Below are positions 32,466 to 44,543 of a stretch of 64,000 bases of DNA, one piece after another. Source of the DNA: Kitasatospora sp. NBC_01250 (GTDB lineage Bacteria; Actinomycetota; Actinomycetes; Streptomycetales; Streptomycetaceae); NCBI RefSeq assembly GCF_036226465.1, contig NZ_CP108476.1, forward strand, positions 3,968,001 to 4,032,000, written 5' to 3'. The stretch's first letter is position 1. Each line of letters starts with the position of its first letter. The translations under genes and the position numbers were made by a program. The notes beneath the pieces are model-generated. The model searched no databases. It worked only from the letters and a program-made list of their open reading frames with translations, and had not been told where the DNA came from.

Positions 32466-35017
32466 GGTGCCTCGTCCTCCTCCGTCGCGGTGGGCAGGGT
32501 GAGCAGCATGGTGGTACCGCCGCCGGGGGTGTCCTCGACCTCCAGGGTTCCGCCCATCGCCTCGGCCAGGCCCCGGGAGAGCGCCAGGCCCAGGCCCACC
32601 CCGGTGGTGTTGTCGGTGTCGCCGAGCCGCTGGAAGGGCAGGAAGACCCGGTCCCGGTCGGCGGCCGGGATGCCCGGGCCGCGGTCGGCGATCCGGATCT
32701 GCACCTGGTCCAGGTGCGTGCTCGCACTGACCAGCACCGGGGCGCCCGGGGCGTTGTAGCGCAGCGCGTTGGTGATCACGTTGGCCAGCACCCGCTCCAG
32801 CAGCGGGGCGTCCGCCAGCACGGCGGGCACCAGCTCCAGGTCGAGCGGCTGCACGGGGGCGTCGGGGTCCGCCAGCGAGTCGAGCGCGCGCGGCAGCACC
32901 TCGTCCACGTGGACCGGGCCCAGGTGCAGGGTGAGCGCGCCCGCCTGCAGCCGGCTCATGTCGAGCAGGTTGTCGACCAGGCGGTTGAGCCGGACCAGCG
33001 ACTCGTCGGCGGTGGCCAGCAGCTCGGCCTGGTCCTCCGGCGAGAACTCCACGTCCGGGCTGCGCAGCGAGCCGACCGAGGCCAGCGCGGCGGCCAGCGG
33101 GGTGCGCAGGTCGTGGCTGACGGCGGCCAGCAACGCGGTGCGCATCTTGTCGGCCGCCTTGATCGGCTCCACCTCGGCAGCCACCGCCGCCAGCCGGTCG
33201 CGCTCCAGGGCGGCGGCCACGTGGGCCGAGAAGGCGGTCAGCAGCCGGTGCTGGTCGGCGGTCAGCCGGCGCCCGGTCAGGATCAGCAGCGCGTCCGCGC
33301 CCACCGGCACCTCGGTGCTCTCGGTCTCGTCCGCGCCGTCCCCCGAGGAGTCGCTGCGGGCGATCACCTCGCCGGTCTCCCGGGAGAGCAGGGCCACCGA
33401 GTCCAGGCCGAAGGTGTTGCGGGAGTGCTCCAGCAGTGTCGGTATCGCCGAGCCACCGCCTTGGCCCGAGTCCTGGCTGCGCAGCACGGTGCCGGCCAGC
33501 GCGGAGAGCGTCTCGGCCTCGGCGGTCGCCCTGGCCGCCCGCCCGGTGAGCCTGGCCGCCCGGTCCACCACGGTGGAGACGGTGAGCGCCACCATGGCGA
33601 AGACCAGCAGCGCGATCACGTTGTTGGGCTCGCCGATGGTGAAGGTGTGCACCGGCGGGATGAAGTAGTAGTTGAGCAGCAGCGAGGCGATCAGCGAGGC
33701 CACCAGCGCCGAGGCCGCACCGCCGAGCAGCGCCACCGCCACCACGCCGAGCTGGAAGAGCAGCGCGTCGGTGGTCAGGTTGAGCGTGTGGTGCAGCGGG
33801 GAGAGCAGGCCGGTCAGCATGAAGGGCAGCAGCAGGCCCGAGGTGAAGCCGGCCACCGTGCGCCGCTTGGAGTGCCGCCGCCCCAGCTTGGGCAGCCGGC
33901 CGCGCCCGGTGAACTCGTGGGTGACCATGTGGACGTCGATGTCCTCGGACTCGTCGACCGTGGTCTCGCCGATGCCGGGGCCGGTCAGGAAGCGGGTGAT
34001 CCGGCCGCGCCGGCTGGTGCCGAGCACCAGCTGGGTGGCGTCGTTGGCGCGGGCGAAGCCGAGCAGCGCGCTCGGGATGTCGTCGCCGACCACCACGTGG
34101 TAGGTGCCGCCGAGGGTCTCCACCAGGCGGCGCTGGTTGGCCAGCGCGCCGGGCGAGGCGCCGGCCAGGCCGTCGCTGCGGGTGACGTGCACGGCCAGCA
34201 TCTGGCCCGCGTCGGTGCGATCGGCGATCCGGGCGGCGCGACGGATCAGCGTCTCGCCCTCGGGGCCGCCGGTGAGCGCGACCACCACCCGCTCGCGCGT
34301 CTCCCAGACCCGGTCGATGTTGTGCTCGGCCCGGTAGTCGCGCAGCCCCTCGTCGACCCGTCCGGCCACCCAGAGCAGGGCGAGTTCACGGAGCGCCGTC
34401 AGGTTCCCGACCCGGAAGTAGTTGGAGAGCGCGGCGTCCACCTTCTCGGCCTTGTAGACGTTGCCATGGGCCATCCGGCGGCGCAGCGCCTGTGGGGCCA
34501 TGTCGACGAGTTCGATCTGGTCGGCCCGCCGCACGACCTCGTCCGGCACCGTCTCCCGCTGCGGGGTGCCGGTGATCTTCTGGACGACGTCGTTGAGGCT
34601 CTCCAGGTGCTGGATGTTGACCGTGGTGATCACGTCGATGCCGGCGACCAGCAGGTCCTCGACGTCCTGCCAGCGCTTGGCGTTCTTGCCGCCGGGGATG
34701 TTGGTGTGCGCGAGCTCGTCCACCAGGACGACGGCGGGGCGCCGCTCCAGCACCGCCTCGACGTTCATCTCGGTGAACTCGGTGCCCCGGTAGCTGCGGT
34801 GCAGCCGGGGCATCACGTCCAGGCCCTGCAGCATGCCCTCGGTGTGCCTGCGGCCGTGGCACTCGATGTAGCCCACCACGACGTCCGCGCCCCGCTCCTG
34901 TCTGCGTCGGGCCTCGTCCAGCATCCGGTAGGTCTTGCCGACACCGGGGGCCGAGCCGAGGTACACCCGCAGCCGGCCGCGCCGGGGCGGGGCGGCGGAG
35001 GCGAGATCGCGAGCCAT
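32462..35017 (-). CDS. kdpD: KdpD sensor histidine kinase
   Basis: 851 residues. Order: KdpD N-terminal domain with Walker A (GSAPGVGKTYRML) and the GYIECHGR segment; universal-stress-like domain (about 245-370, LVLGTSRRGRITRF); four close membrane helices of DUF4118 type (about 400-500); GAF-like region; HisKA with AAVSHDLRTPLAAAL; and the ATPase domain (NVITNALRYN, IADRGPGIP, GLGLALSRGLAEAMGG). In Staphylococcus the stress-like domain binds c-di-AMP; here that is only possible. It is separated from kdpC by a strong terminator, so it may have its own promoter. Confidence 0.97.
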
Positions 35018-35060
35018 GGGGGGCTTCTTCTCTCTTCACGAAAAGATGGGCAGAGACAGG

Positions 35061-35106
35061 CCGGACCGGCCCGTGCGGGGCAGAATCCCCGCACGGGCCG
35101 GTCCGG
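35061..35106 (-). terminator. Terminator between kdpC and kdpD
   Basis: A perfect 20-base stem (CCGGACCGGCCCGTGCGGGG at 35061-35080 and its complement at 35087-35106, loop of 6) starts 20 bases after the kdpC stop. It should strongly reduce read-through from kdpFABC into kdpDE. Confidence 0.85.
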
Positions 35107-35126
35107 TCACTCGGTCAGATGGTGTG

Positions 35127-35765
35127 TCACTTCAGCTCGTTGACCGCGTTGTTGAGCAGTACCACATTGACACCGGGGTCACCGAGGAAGCCCAGCGAGC
35201 GGCCCTCGGTGTACTTGCCGACCAGTGCCTTGACCGCGTCCGCCGAGACGCCGCGGGCCTTGGCCACCCGGGCGACCTGCTCATCGGCGTAGGCCACCGA
35301 GATGTGCGGGTCCAGGCCGGAGCCGGAGGAGGTGACCGCGTCGGCCGGCACGCTGGCCGGGTCGACGCCGTCGAAGGCGGCGATCGAGGCGCGGGCGTCG
35401 TTGACGGACTTCAGCAGGACGTCGCTGTTCGGGCCGAGGTTGGTACCGGAGGAGGAGGTCGGGTCGTAGCCCGTGCCCGCCGCGGAGGGCCGCGGCTGGA
35501 AGAACTTCGGGTCCGGCTGCGCCACCTCCTTCGGGTCGTTCGGGTCCTTCTTGGGCAGGTTGAAGTTCTGGCCGATCAGGCTGGAGCCGATCTCCTTGCC
35601 GCCGGCGTCCTTGACGATCGAGCCGTTGGCCTTCTGGGAGAAGGCGACCTGGCTGATCCCGGTGACCAGGAGCGGGTAGGCGATCCCGAGGATCACCGTC
35701 AGGACCAGCAGCATCCGCAGGGCGGTGAAGTGGGTGCGGACGGAGGTGGGCAGTGGCTTGGACAT
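35127..35765 (-). CDS. kdpC: Kdp K+-ATPase subunit C
   Basis: 212 residues: a short basic cytosolic start, one membrane helix (LRMLLVLTVILGIAYPLLVTG), then the periplasmic domain with GSSLIGQNF, FQPRPSAAGTGYDP, GSNLGP-like SGTNLGPNS, and DAVTSSGSGLDPHIS, all KdpC hallmarks. It stabilises the KdpA-KdpB complex. It lies 20 bases behind kdpB. Confidence 0.97.
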   Translation of the reverse strand: MSKPLPTSVRTHFTALRMLLVLTVILGIAYPLLVTGISQVAFSQKANGSIVKDAGGKEIGSSLIGQNFNLPKKDPNDPKEVAQPDPKFFQPRPSAAGTGYDPTSSSGTNLGPNSDVLLKSVNDARASIAAFDGVDPASVPADAVTSSGSGLDPHISVAYADEQVARVAKARGVSADAVKALVGKYTEGRSLGFLGDPGVNVVLLNNAVNELK

Positions 35766-35785
35766 GAGAGCTTTTCCTCCGTTTC

Positions 35786-37899
<2,114 letters not shown>

Positions 37900-37900
<1 letters not shown>

Positions 37901-39561
37901 CAGTGCAGACCTTCCGCGATCGGCCCGAGAGCCAGGGCCGGGAAGTAGGTGAGGCCAACCACGATCAGGACGACGCCCGACAGCAGGCCCACGAAGAGAG
38001 GCTTGTGAGTGGGCAGGGTGCCCTTGGTGGCGGGGACCGGCTGCTGCTGTGCGAGCGAACCCGACAGCGCCAGCACGAAGATGATCGGCAGGAAGCGGCC
38101 GAACACCATCGCGAGGCCGAGCGCGGTGTCCCACCAGGGCGAGGTCACCGTCAGACCGCCGAAGGCGGAGCCGTTGTTGTTCGCCGCGGAGGTGAAGGCG
38201 TAGAGCACCTCGGAGAAGCCGTGTGCCCCGCTGTTGAGCATGTTGGCCCGCTCGCCGCCCAGGGCCATCGCGACACCGGTGCCCACCAGCACGATCGCCG
38301 GGGTGGTGAGGATGTAGAGCGAGGCGAACTTCATCTCGCGGCCGCCGAGCTTCTTGCCCAGGTACTCGGGCGTGCGGCCGACCATCAGACCGGCGACGAA
38401 GACCGCCACGATGGCCAGCACCAGCATGCCGTAGAGGCCGGAACCGGTACCGCCGGGCGCGATCTCACCGAGCATCATGTCGAAGAGCGCGACACCGCCA
38501 CCGCCCGGGGTGAGCGAGTCGTGCATGCCGTCCACCGCACCGGTGGAGGTCAGCGTGGTGGAGGAGGCGAAGAGGCTGGTGCCCCAGAGCCCGAAGCGGA
38601 CCTCCTTGCCCTCCATCGCGGCGCCGGCCGCCTTCAGCGCCACGCCTGCGGCGTGCGTCTCGAAGAAGGTCATCAGCGCGGCCGAGGCCGTCCAGAAGAT
38701 GGCCATCACGGAGACGATCGCGTAGCCCTGCCGGTTGTCGCCGACCATCTTGCCGAAGGTGCGCGGCAGCGAGAAGGAGATCACCAGCAGCAGGAAGATC
38801 TCCAGCCAGTTGGTGAAGCCCGTCGCGTTCTCGAACGGGTGGGCCGAGTTGGCGTTGAAGAAACCGCCACCGTTGGTGCCCAGCTCCTTGATGACCTCCT
38901 GCGAGGCCACCGGGCCGCCCGGGATCGACTGGGTGTCGCCGGTGATCGTGGTGATGTCGTGGAAGCCGTGGAAGTTCTGGATCACACCCTGGCTGACCAG
39001 GACCAGCGCGAAGACGATCGACAGCGGCAGCAGCAGGCGCAGGTTGATCCGGGTGAGGTCCACCCAGAAGTTGCCGACCCGGTCGGTCTTGCTGCGGCTG
39101 AAGCCGCGGATCAGGGTGGCCACCACGGCGATGCCGACGGCGGCGGAGACGAAGTTCTGCACCGCCAGGCCGCTCATCTGGACGACGTGGCCCAGGGTGG
39201 CCTCGCCGCCGTAGTCCTGCCAGTTCGTGTTGGTCACGAAGGAGATCGCCGTGTTCCAGGCGCCGTGCGGGTTCACCGCCTTGAACCCGAGGCTGAGCAT
39301 CAGGTGGTTCTGGATCCGCTGGAGCAGGTACAGGAAGAGCACGCTGCAGGCGGAGAAGGCCAGCACCGAGCGGAGGTAGGACGGCCAGCGCTGGTCGGCA
39401 TCGCCGTCGACCCCGATGACCTTGTAGATGCCGCGCTCGACCCGAAGGTGCTTGGCGGTGGTGAGGAGCTTGGCGATGTAGTCGCCCAACGGCCGGTAGC
39501 ACAGGGCCAGCGCGCCCACCAGGGCGAGGGCCTGCAGCCAGCCCGCGAGAGTGGAGCTCAT
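37900..39561 (-). CDS. kdpA: Kdp K+-ATPase K+-channel-like subunit A
   Basis: 553 residues with about ten membrane helices. Conserved selectivity-loop segments are present: [44 protein letters not shown] and [17 protein letters not shown]. It belongs to the superfamily of K+ transporters and binds and passes K+. The start ATG at 39561 follows the kdpF stop by one base. It is translationally coupled to kdpB. Confidence 0.98.
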
Positions 39562-39562
39562 G

Positions 39563-39652
39563 TCAGAACTTCTCCGGGTAGATCAACGCCACGACGAGGT
39601 AGCCGACGAGGACGACAGCGACGATGAGACCTGCGAGATTCTCGACGCTCAC
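39563..39652 (-). CDS. kdpF: Kdp small subunit KdpF
   Basis: 29 residues from GTG at 39652: [20 protein letters not shown] then LIYPEKF, one membrane helix with the typical Pro-Glu-Lys-Phe end. GGAG lies 5 bases upstream. It stabilises the KdpABC complex. The start overlaps by 4 bases (GTGA) with the stop of a further small ORF upstream. Confidence 0.92.
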   Translation of the reverse strand: MSVENLAGLIVAVVLVGYLVVALIYPEKF

Positions 39653-39732
39653 AGCTTCTCCACCCCCTTCGCGATCAGGGCGAGCACGGCGAACACGACG
39701 ATCGTGAGGCCGACGAAGACGAGATCGAGCAT
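39649..39732 (-). CDS. 27-residue membrane peptide translationally coupled to kdpF
   Basis: ATG at 39732 has GGAG 4 bases upstream (GGTGGAGCTC). The product begins MLDLVFVGLT, continues as a single hydrophobic helix (IVVFAVLALIA) and ends KGVEKL. Its TGA overlaps the kdpF GTG as GTGA. Good ribosome site, hydrophobic helix, basic end and overlap all suggest a real gene at the head of the kdp operon. It is too short for routine gene finders. It is possibly a second Kdp accessory subunit or a KdpF relative; I recognise no named family. Confidence 0.72.
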   Translation of the reverse strand: MLDLVFVGLTIVVFAVLALIAKGVEKL

Positions 39733-39989
39733 GAGCTCCACCAGTTGCTTCAGGAACCTGGCCGTGGGCGGCCGGGCGGCTCCACACGACACCGGTGGCA
39801 GACCGGCCCCAGTAGCAAACCGTGCGTTCGAGCCGCCCCCGCGTTCCTTGACGTCCTCCTTACGGGTGCGGAGGTGTTGTTGACGGCCTCCATACGGCGC
39901 GTCGAGGGGCGGTCACGAGGCGATAACACGGCGGCAACGGGCAGCCGGGCGCCGGGCGGTTCCAGCCGCGCCGACCAGGCGTTCGGAAA

Positions 39990-40030
39990 ACGCGCGGCCC
40001 CGGGGGACCATCAGGTCCACCCGGGGCCGC
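39990..40030 (-). terminator. Terminator after the first KimA-like gene
   Basis: GCGGCCCCGGG pairs with CCCGGGGCCGC, with inner GGACC/GGTCC pairs and a one-base bulge (loop ATCA), followed on the minus strand by GCGTTTTCC, 18 bases after the stop. The rest of the gap 39733-39989 is the kdp leader and promoter region; I could not place a convincing promoter there. Confidence 0.85.
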
Positions 40031-40047
40031 TGGGCCGAGCCCGTCGC

Positions 40048-42099
40048 TCAGACGTTCTCCGGCGCCTCGATCTGCTCGCGCTCCTTGCCTCGGTTCTTGG
40101 CCTCCGGCTCACCGCGGCGCACCGCGCCGGGGCCCCGGCGCGCGGGGTGGTCGGCGCGCGGCGCCGAGGAGAGCTGCCAGGGCACGCTGATCACCATCAC
40201 GCCGGGCGTGAAGAGCAGCCGGCTCTTGAGCCAGAGCGCGGACTGGTTGTGCAGGAAGTGCTCCCACCAGTGGCCCACCACGTACTCCGGGATGAAGACC
40301 GCGACGGCGTCCCTCGGGCTGGTGCGGCGCACCGAACGGACGTAGGCCACCACCGGCTTGGTGATCTCCCGGTAGGGCGAGTCCAGCACCTTGAGCGGCA
40401 CCCGGATGTCGAACTCGTTCCACTGCTCCTTGAGCTCGTCGATGCCCTCCTTCTCCACCGCGACGCTGACCGCCTCCAGCGTGTCGGGCCGGAACGCCTC
40501 GGCGTAGCCCAGCGCCCGCAGGGTGGGCTTGTGCACCTTGGAGACCAGCACGATGCCGTGCACCTTGGAGGGGCGCACCGCCTCGGCGTGCGGGTCGTCC
40601 ACCGTCAGCTCCTCGGCCACCGCGTCGTAGTGCCGGCGGATGCCGCGCATCATCGTGAAGAGCACGATCGCGGCGAGCACCGCGAGCCAGGCGCCCTCCA
40701 GGAACTTGGTGGCCATCACGATCACCAGGACCAGGCCGGTGGTGCAGGCGCCGAAGGCGTTGATCACCCGCGAGCGCTGGGCCTGGGCCCGCACCGAGGA
40801 GTCGCTCTCGTTGGCGAGCACCTCGTTCCAGTGCCGGACCATGCCGATCTGGGAGAGCGTGAAGGAGGTGAACACACCCAGGATGTACAGGTGGATCAGG
40901 TTGGAGACGTTCGCCTTGTAGCCCCACAGCAGCAGGATGTTCACCACGGCCAGCGCGATGATGCCGTTGGAGAAGGCGAGGCGGTCGCCACGGGTGTGGA
41001 ACTGCCGGGGCAGGTAGCGGTGCTGGGCCAGGATCGAGCCGAGCAGCGGGAACCCGTTGAAGGCGGTGTTGGCGGCCAGGATCAGGACCAGGGCGGTGGC
41101 GGCCTGGATGAAGTAGAAGAGGAAGCTGTGGTCCCCGCCGAAGATCGAGGACGCCAGCTGCGCGATCACGGTCGGCTGCGAGGCGGTGTGACAGTCGCCC
41201 GGGTAGCCCACCAGCTGGCAGGTGTCGCTGGTCTTGTGCACCTTGGCGACCAGCGCCAGCGCGGTGATGCCGATGAACATCACCACGGCCGTGATGCCCA
41301 TGACGGCCATCGTGGTGGCGGCGTTCTTCGACTTGGGCGCCCGGAAGGCCGGCACGCCGTTGGAGATCGCCTCGACACCGGTCAGCGCGGTACAGCCGGA
41401 GGCGAAGGCCTTCAGGCCCAGCATCAGCAGCGCGATCCCGGCCAGCGTCCCGTTGTGGTCGGTGGGCATGATCGCGTAGTGCGCGCTGGAGGCCACCGGC
41501 GTGTGCCCGAAGGCCATCTTGATGAACCCGGTGACCACCATCAGCAGGATGCCGAAGATGAACATGTAGGTCGGCGCCGCGAAGGCCTTGCCCGACTCCC
41601 GTACACCGCGCAGGTTCATCGCGGCCAGCAGCGCGACGAAGGCGCAGGCCATCGGCACCCGGGCGGCGCCGATGCCGGGGAACGCCGAGATGATGTTGTC
41701 CACGCCGGAGGCGACCGAGACCGCGACGGTCATCACGTAGTCGACCATCAGCGAGGCGGCCACCACCAGACCGGACTTGGCGCCCAGGTTCTGCGTCACC
41801 ACCTCGTACGAGCCGCCGCCGCCCGGGTAGGCGTGCACGACCTGCCGGTAGGAGAGCACCACGACCGCCATCAGCGCCACCACGCCGGCCGCGATCCACG
41901 GCGTCAGGTAGAGGAAGGCGGTGCCACCGACGGTGAGCACCAGCAGGATCTCCTCGGTGGCGTAGGCCACCGAGGACAGCGGGTCGGACGCGAAGATCGG
42001 CAGGGCCAGCCGCTTGGGGAGCAGGGTCTCGCCCAGCTCCTCGCTGCGCATGGCCTTACCGATCACGAGGCGCTTGAGCGCCGAGGGCACGTTGAACAC
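40048..42099 (-). CDS. KimA-family K+/H+ symporter (APC superfamily), first copy
   Basis: 683 residues, about twelve membrane helices to near 480 and then a cytosolic domain. Strong resemblance to Bacillus subtilis KimA: start (LKRLVIGKAMRSEELGETLL), K+-site-region motifs (ASDPLSSVAYATEE, MVDYVMTVAVS, AFASGCTALTGVEAISNG) and end (IPEYVVGHWWEHFLHNQSAL, LLFTPGVMVISVPW). The Asp, Tyr, Thr and Glu that I recall as K+ ligands in KimA are all retained. In Bacillus the protein imports K+ and is inhibited by c-di-AMP. It is next to kdpFABC, supporting a K+ role. No ribosome site is seen; the transcript may be leaderless. Confidence 0.85.
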   Translation of the reverse strand: MFNVPSALKRLVIGKAMRSEELGETLLPKRLALPIFASDPLSSVAYATEEILLVLTVGGTAFLYLTPWIAAGVVALMAVVVLSYRQVVHAYPGGGGSYEVVTQNLGAKSGLVVAASLMVDYVMTVAVSVASGVDNIISAFPGIGAARVPMACAFVALLAAMNLRGVRESGKAFAAPTYMFIFGILLMVVTGFIKMAFGHTPVASSAHYAIMPTDHNGTLAGIALLMLGLKAFASGCTALTGVEAISNGVPAFRAPKSKNAATTMAVMGITAVVMFIGITALALVAKVHKTSDTCQLVGYPGDCHTASQPTVIAQLASSIFGGDHSFLFYFIQAATALVLILAANTAFNGFPLLGSILAQHRYLPRQFHTRGDRLAFSNGIIALAVVNILLLWGYKANVSNLIHLYILGVFTSFTLSQIGMVRHWNEVLANESDSSVRAQAQRSRVINAFGACTTGLVLVIVMATKFLEGAWLAVLAAIVLFTMMRGIRRHYDAVAEELTVDDPHAEAVRPSKVHGIVLVSKVHKPTLRALGYAEAFRPDTLEAVSVAVEKEGIDELKEQWNEFDIRVPLKVLDSPYREITKPVVAYVRSVRRTSPRDAVAVFIPEYVVGHWWEHFLHNQSALWLKSRLLFTPGVMVISVPWQLSSAPRADHPARRGPGAVRRGEPEAKNRGKEREQIEAPENV

Positions 42100-42106
42100 A
42101 AGCGCG

Positions 42107-42134
42107 AGCGTATGCGCCCCGGGCGTATGGACAA
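42107..42134 (-). promoter_or_regulatory. Predicted promoter giving a near-leaderless KimA-like mRNA
   Basis: TTGTCC (42129-42134) and TACGCT (42107-42112) on the minus strand are 16 bases apart. Transcription would begin near 42100, at or next to the ATG at 42099, which has no ribosome site. Upstream 42135-42387 contains AT-rich sequence (around 42280-42300) but no other element I can support. Confidence 0.45.
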
Positions 42135-42387
42135 CGGGCGACTCGCGGGGAGGCGGACGGCCTTCGACGGGCGGGCCGGGCAGCGTTTCCGCAGGCCAGG
42201 AGGGGTGGGCCCGGAGGCGGACGAGGGGAAGGGCGGCGTTAGGACGAGCGACAAGGGCGCGTCAACATATCGAGCCGTTACCACTTCTATAGGCTAATCG
42301 TGATGTTTCGACTCTGTTCATGGGGCCGACGGCGCCGTTGCGCCTTACAACCGAAGGCGGGGGCGGAGTATTCCCGGCCGACGCGAA

Positions 42388-42414
42388 GCGCCCGACGGGG
42401 GTCCCGTCGGGCGC
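42388..42414 (-). terminator. Terminator after the second KimA-like gene
   Basis: GCGCCCGACGGG pairs with CCCGTCGGGCGC around a 3-base loop, 60 bases after the stop. It separates the two symporter genes into independent transcripts. Confidence 0.75.
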
Positions 42415-42473
42415 CTGCACCTCCTGCCCCGATCGTGTCCGGGGCTGCCCCGGTCGTGTCCGGGGGCCGGCCG

Positions 42474-44387
42474 CTACATCCGCAGCCGCAGGCGGCAGAC
42501 CACCGCGTCGGTGCCCCGGCGCAGCGCGCGGTCGATCAGCACGCCGCGCTGGTTCTGCAGCGCCCGCTGCCAGAAGTGCACCGGCTCGACCTCCGCGATC
42601 AGCACGGTGATCCGGTCGTAGCCGTCGAAGCCCTGGTAGCCGTCCTCACCGCCGTGGCCGTGCGCCTGGCCGGCCAGCCCGTTGACGAACCCGACCAGCG
42701 GCCGGCCCAGCCGCCGGTGCGCGTCCGTGACCTCGACCAGCGGCACGCCCGGCTGCCACAGCTCCCAGTCCCGGCGCAGCGCCTCCAGGCTCTGCCGGTC
42801 CTCCGCGTCGGGCTCGGTCGGCACCACGGTCACCGCGAGCACCTCGTCGCCGAGCGAGACCGCGGTGGACAGCGCCTCCCGGGTCAGCCGCGAGATCATC
42901 GTCACCGGGACCACCACCAGCGAGCGCTGCCGGACCACCGGGCCGGGCACTTTGCCCAGCTCCAGGCGCGCACCGATCCGTCCGTACGCCCGGTGCACCA
43001 GCTCGAAGAGCAGCACCAGCAGCGGCAGCGCCACCACGATGCCCCAGGCGCCCTCGGTGAACTTGGTGCCGGTCACCACCACGGTGGCGACACCGGTGAG
43101 CACCGCGCCGAAGCCGTTCAGCGCCGCCCGGCCGCGCCAGCCCGCGCCGCGCTCCCGGGACCAGTGCCGGACCATGCCGACCTGACAGATCGTGAAGCCG
43201 ACGAAGACGCCGATCGAGAAGAGCGGCACCAGGCTGTTCACGTCCCCGCCGGAGGCCACCAGCAGCCCCGCCGAGACCAGCGCCAGGAAGAGCACGCCGT
43301 GTCGGTGCACCTGGTGGTCGGCGCGCAGCGCGAAGACGTGCGGCAGGTGGTTGTCCCGGGCCAGCAGGCGCATCAGCACCGGCAGGCCGCCGAAGGAGGT
43401 GTTGGCCGCCAGGGCCAGCAGGATCACGGTGGCGAACTGGACCAGGTAGAAGCCGAAGCCGTGTCCGAGCGAGGCGTCCGCCAGCTGGGCCAGCACCGTG
43501 ACGCCCTCGACCGGCTGCAGGTGGAAGCGGCCGATCAGCACCGCGAGCCCGATCAGCATCACGCCGAGCACCGCGCCGAGGGCGAGTTCGGTGTGCTGGG
43601 CCCGCCTGACCCGCGGCGCGCGGAACGACGGGACGGCGTTGGCCACCGCCTCCACCCCGGTCAGCGCCGAGCAGCCGGACGCGAACGCCTTGAGCAGCAG
43701 CAGCGCGCCGACCGAACCCGCGTTGGCGGCCAGGGCCGAGGCGTGCCCCGCGGCGGCGGCCGTGCTGGCGGGCGCCGAGCGGAACAGGCCGACCACGATG
43801 ATCGCCATGATCGAGAGCACGAAGACCGCGGTGGGGACCATGAACCAGCGGGCCGACTCCGCGATCCCGCGCAGGTTCACCCCCGTCACCAGGACCAGCA
43901 CGCCCAGGCAGAGCCAGACCCGGTCCGGGTAGAGGGAGGGGAAGGCCGAGGTCAGCGCGGCCACGCCGGCCGTCACCGAGACGGCGACGTTGAGGATGTA
44001 GTCGATCACCAGCGAGGCCGCGGCGGTGAGCGCGGTGCGCCGGCCCAGGTGGGTCTTGGCCACCGCGTACGAGCCCCCGCCGTCCGGGAAGGCCGCGATC
44101 ACCTGGCGGTAGGAGGCGGTGAGCACCGCGAGCAGCAGGGCGATGGCCGCCGTCACCGGGAGGGTGAAGCCCAGCCCGTAGCTGCCGGCGGCGGCGAGCA
44201 CCAGGACGATCGACTCCGGCCCGTAGGCCACCGAGGCCATCGCGTCCAGCGACAGCGCGGCCAGTCCGCCGAGCGCCGTCAGCTTGTCGCGGTCGTGCGC
44301 CTTGGCAGGTGCGTTCTGCTGCGCGCCGTCAGGCGTTTCGTCGGGCGTTTCGTCGGGCGCCTGCGCGGGCGCCGGGGTGATGGACAT
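42474..44387 (-). CDS. KimA-family K+/H+ symporter (APC superfamily), second copy
   Basis: 637 residues. It has the same architecture as its neighbour but is diverged. The first motif reads SLDAMASVAYGPESIVL, the second SLVIDYILNVAVS (Asn where the first copy has Thr), and AFASGCSALTGVEAVANA is kept. The C-terminal cytosolic part ends with VLIAEVEPVHFWQRALQNQRG. Retention of the acidic and Tyr residues suggests K+ transport; the Thr-to-Asn change may alter affinity. The N-terminus has a repeated DETP-type stretch. It is an ancient paralogue rather than a recent duplicate. Confidence 0.8.
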   Translation of the reverse strand: MSITPAPAQAPDETPDETPDGAQQNAPAKAHDRDKLTALGGLAALSLDAMASVAYGPESIVLVLAAAGSYGLGFTLPVTAAIALLLAVLTASYRQVIAAFPDGGGSYAVAKTHLGRRTALTAAASLVIDYILNVAVSVTAGVAALTSAFPSLYPDRVWLCLGVLVLVTGVNLRGIAESARWFMVPTAVFVLSIMAIIVVGLFRSAPASTAAAAGHASALAANAGSVGALLLLKAFASGCSALTGVEAVANAVPSFRAPRVRRAQHTELALGAVLGVMLIGLAVLIGRFHLQPVEGVTVLAQLADASLGHGFGFYLVQFATVILLALAANTSFGGLPVLMRLLARDNHLPHVFALRADHQVHRHGVLFLALVSAGLLVASGGDVNSLVPLFSIGVFVGFTICQVGMVRHWSRERGAGWRGRAALNGFGAVLTGVATVVVTGTKFTEGAWGIVVALPLLVLLFELVHRAYGRIGARLELGKVPGPVVRQRSLVVVPVTMISRLTREALSTAVSLGDEVLAVTVVPTEPDAEDRQSLEALRRDWELWQPGVPLVEVTDAHRRLGRPLVGFVNGLAGQAHGHGGEDGYQGFDGYDRITVLIAEVEPVHFWQRALQNQRGVLIDRALRRGTDAVVCRLRLRM

Positions 44388-44543
44388 CGGACGGATCCTC
44401 CGTGCTCGGGTGCGCTACGCATCGTCTCCGGGCGGACGTGCTCGCCCGCGTCTCCCATACGCGTTCCTAGCGCTCGCCCCGGCGTCCCTGACGCGCCGTT
44501 GACGGCGCCGGGCCGCCCGTCCCCCGCGGCGCTCGGCCGCTGC

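Noticed and set aside
32714-35143. 809-codon plus-strand frame opposite kdpD
   Set aside because: Shadow of kdpD; no ribosome site or family resemblance.
39733-39989. Promoter of the kdp operon
   Set aside because: Several weak -10/-35-like pairs exist, but none was convincing enough to report as a feature.
42100-42473. Possible c-di-AMP (ydaO-type) riboswitch before the first KimA-like gene
   Set aside because: The conserved ydaO segments were not seen, and the predicted transcript begins at the ATG.
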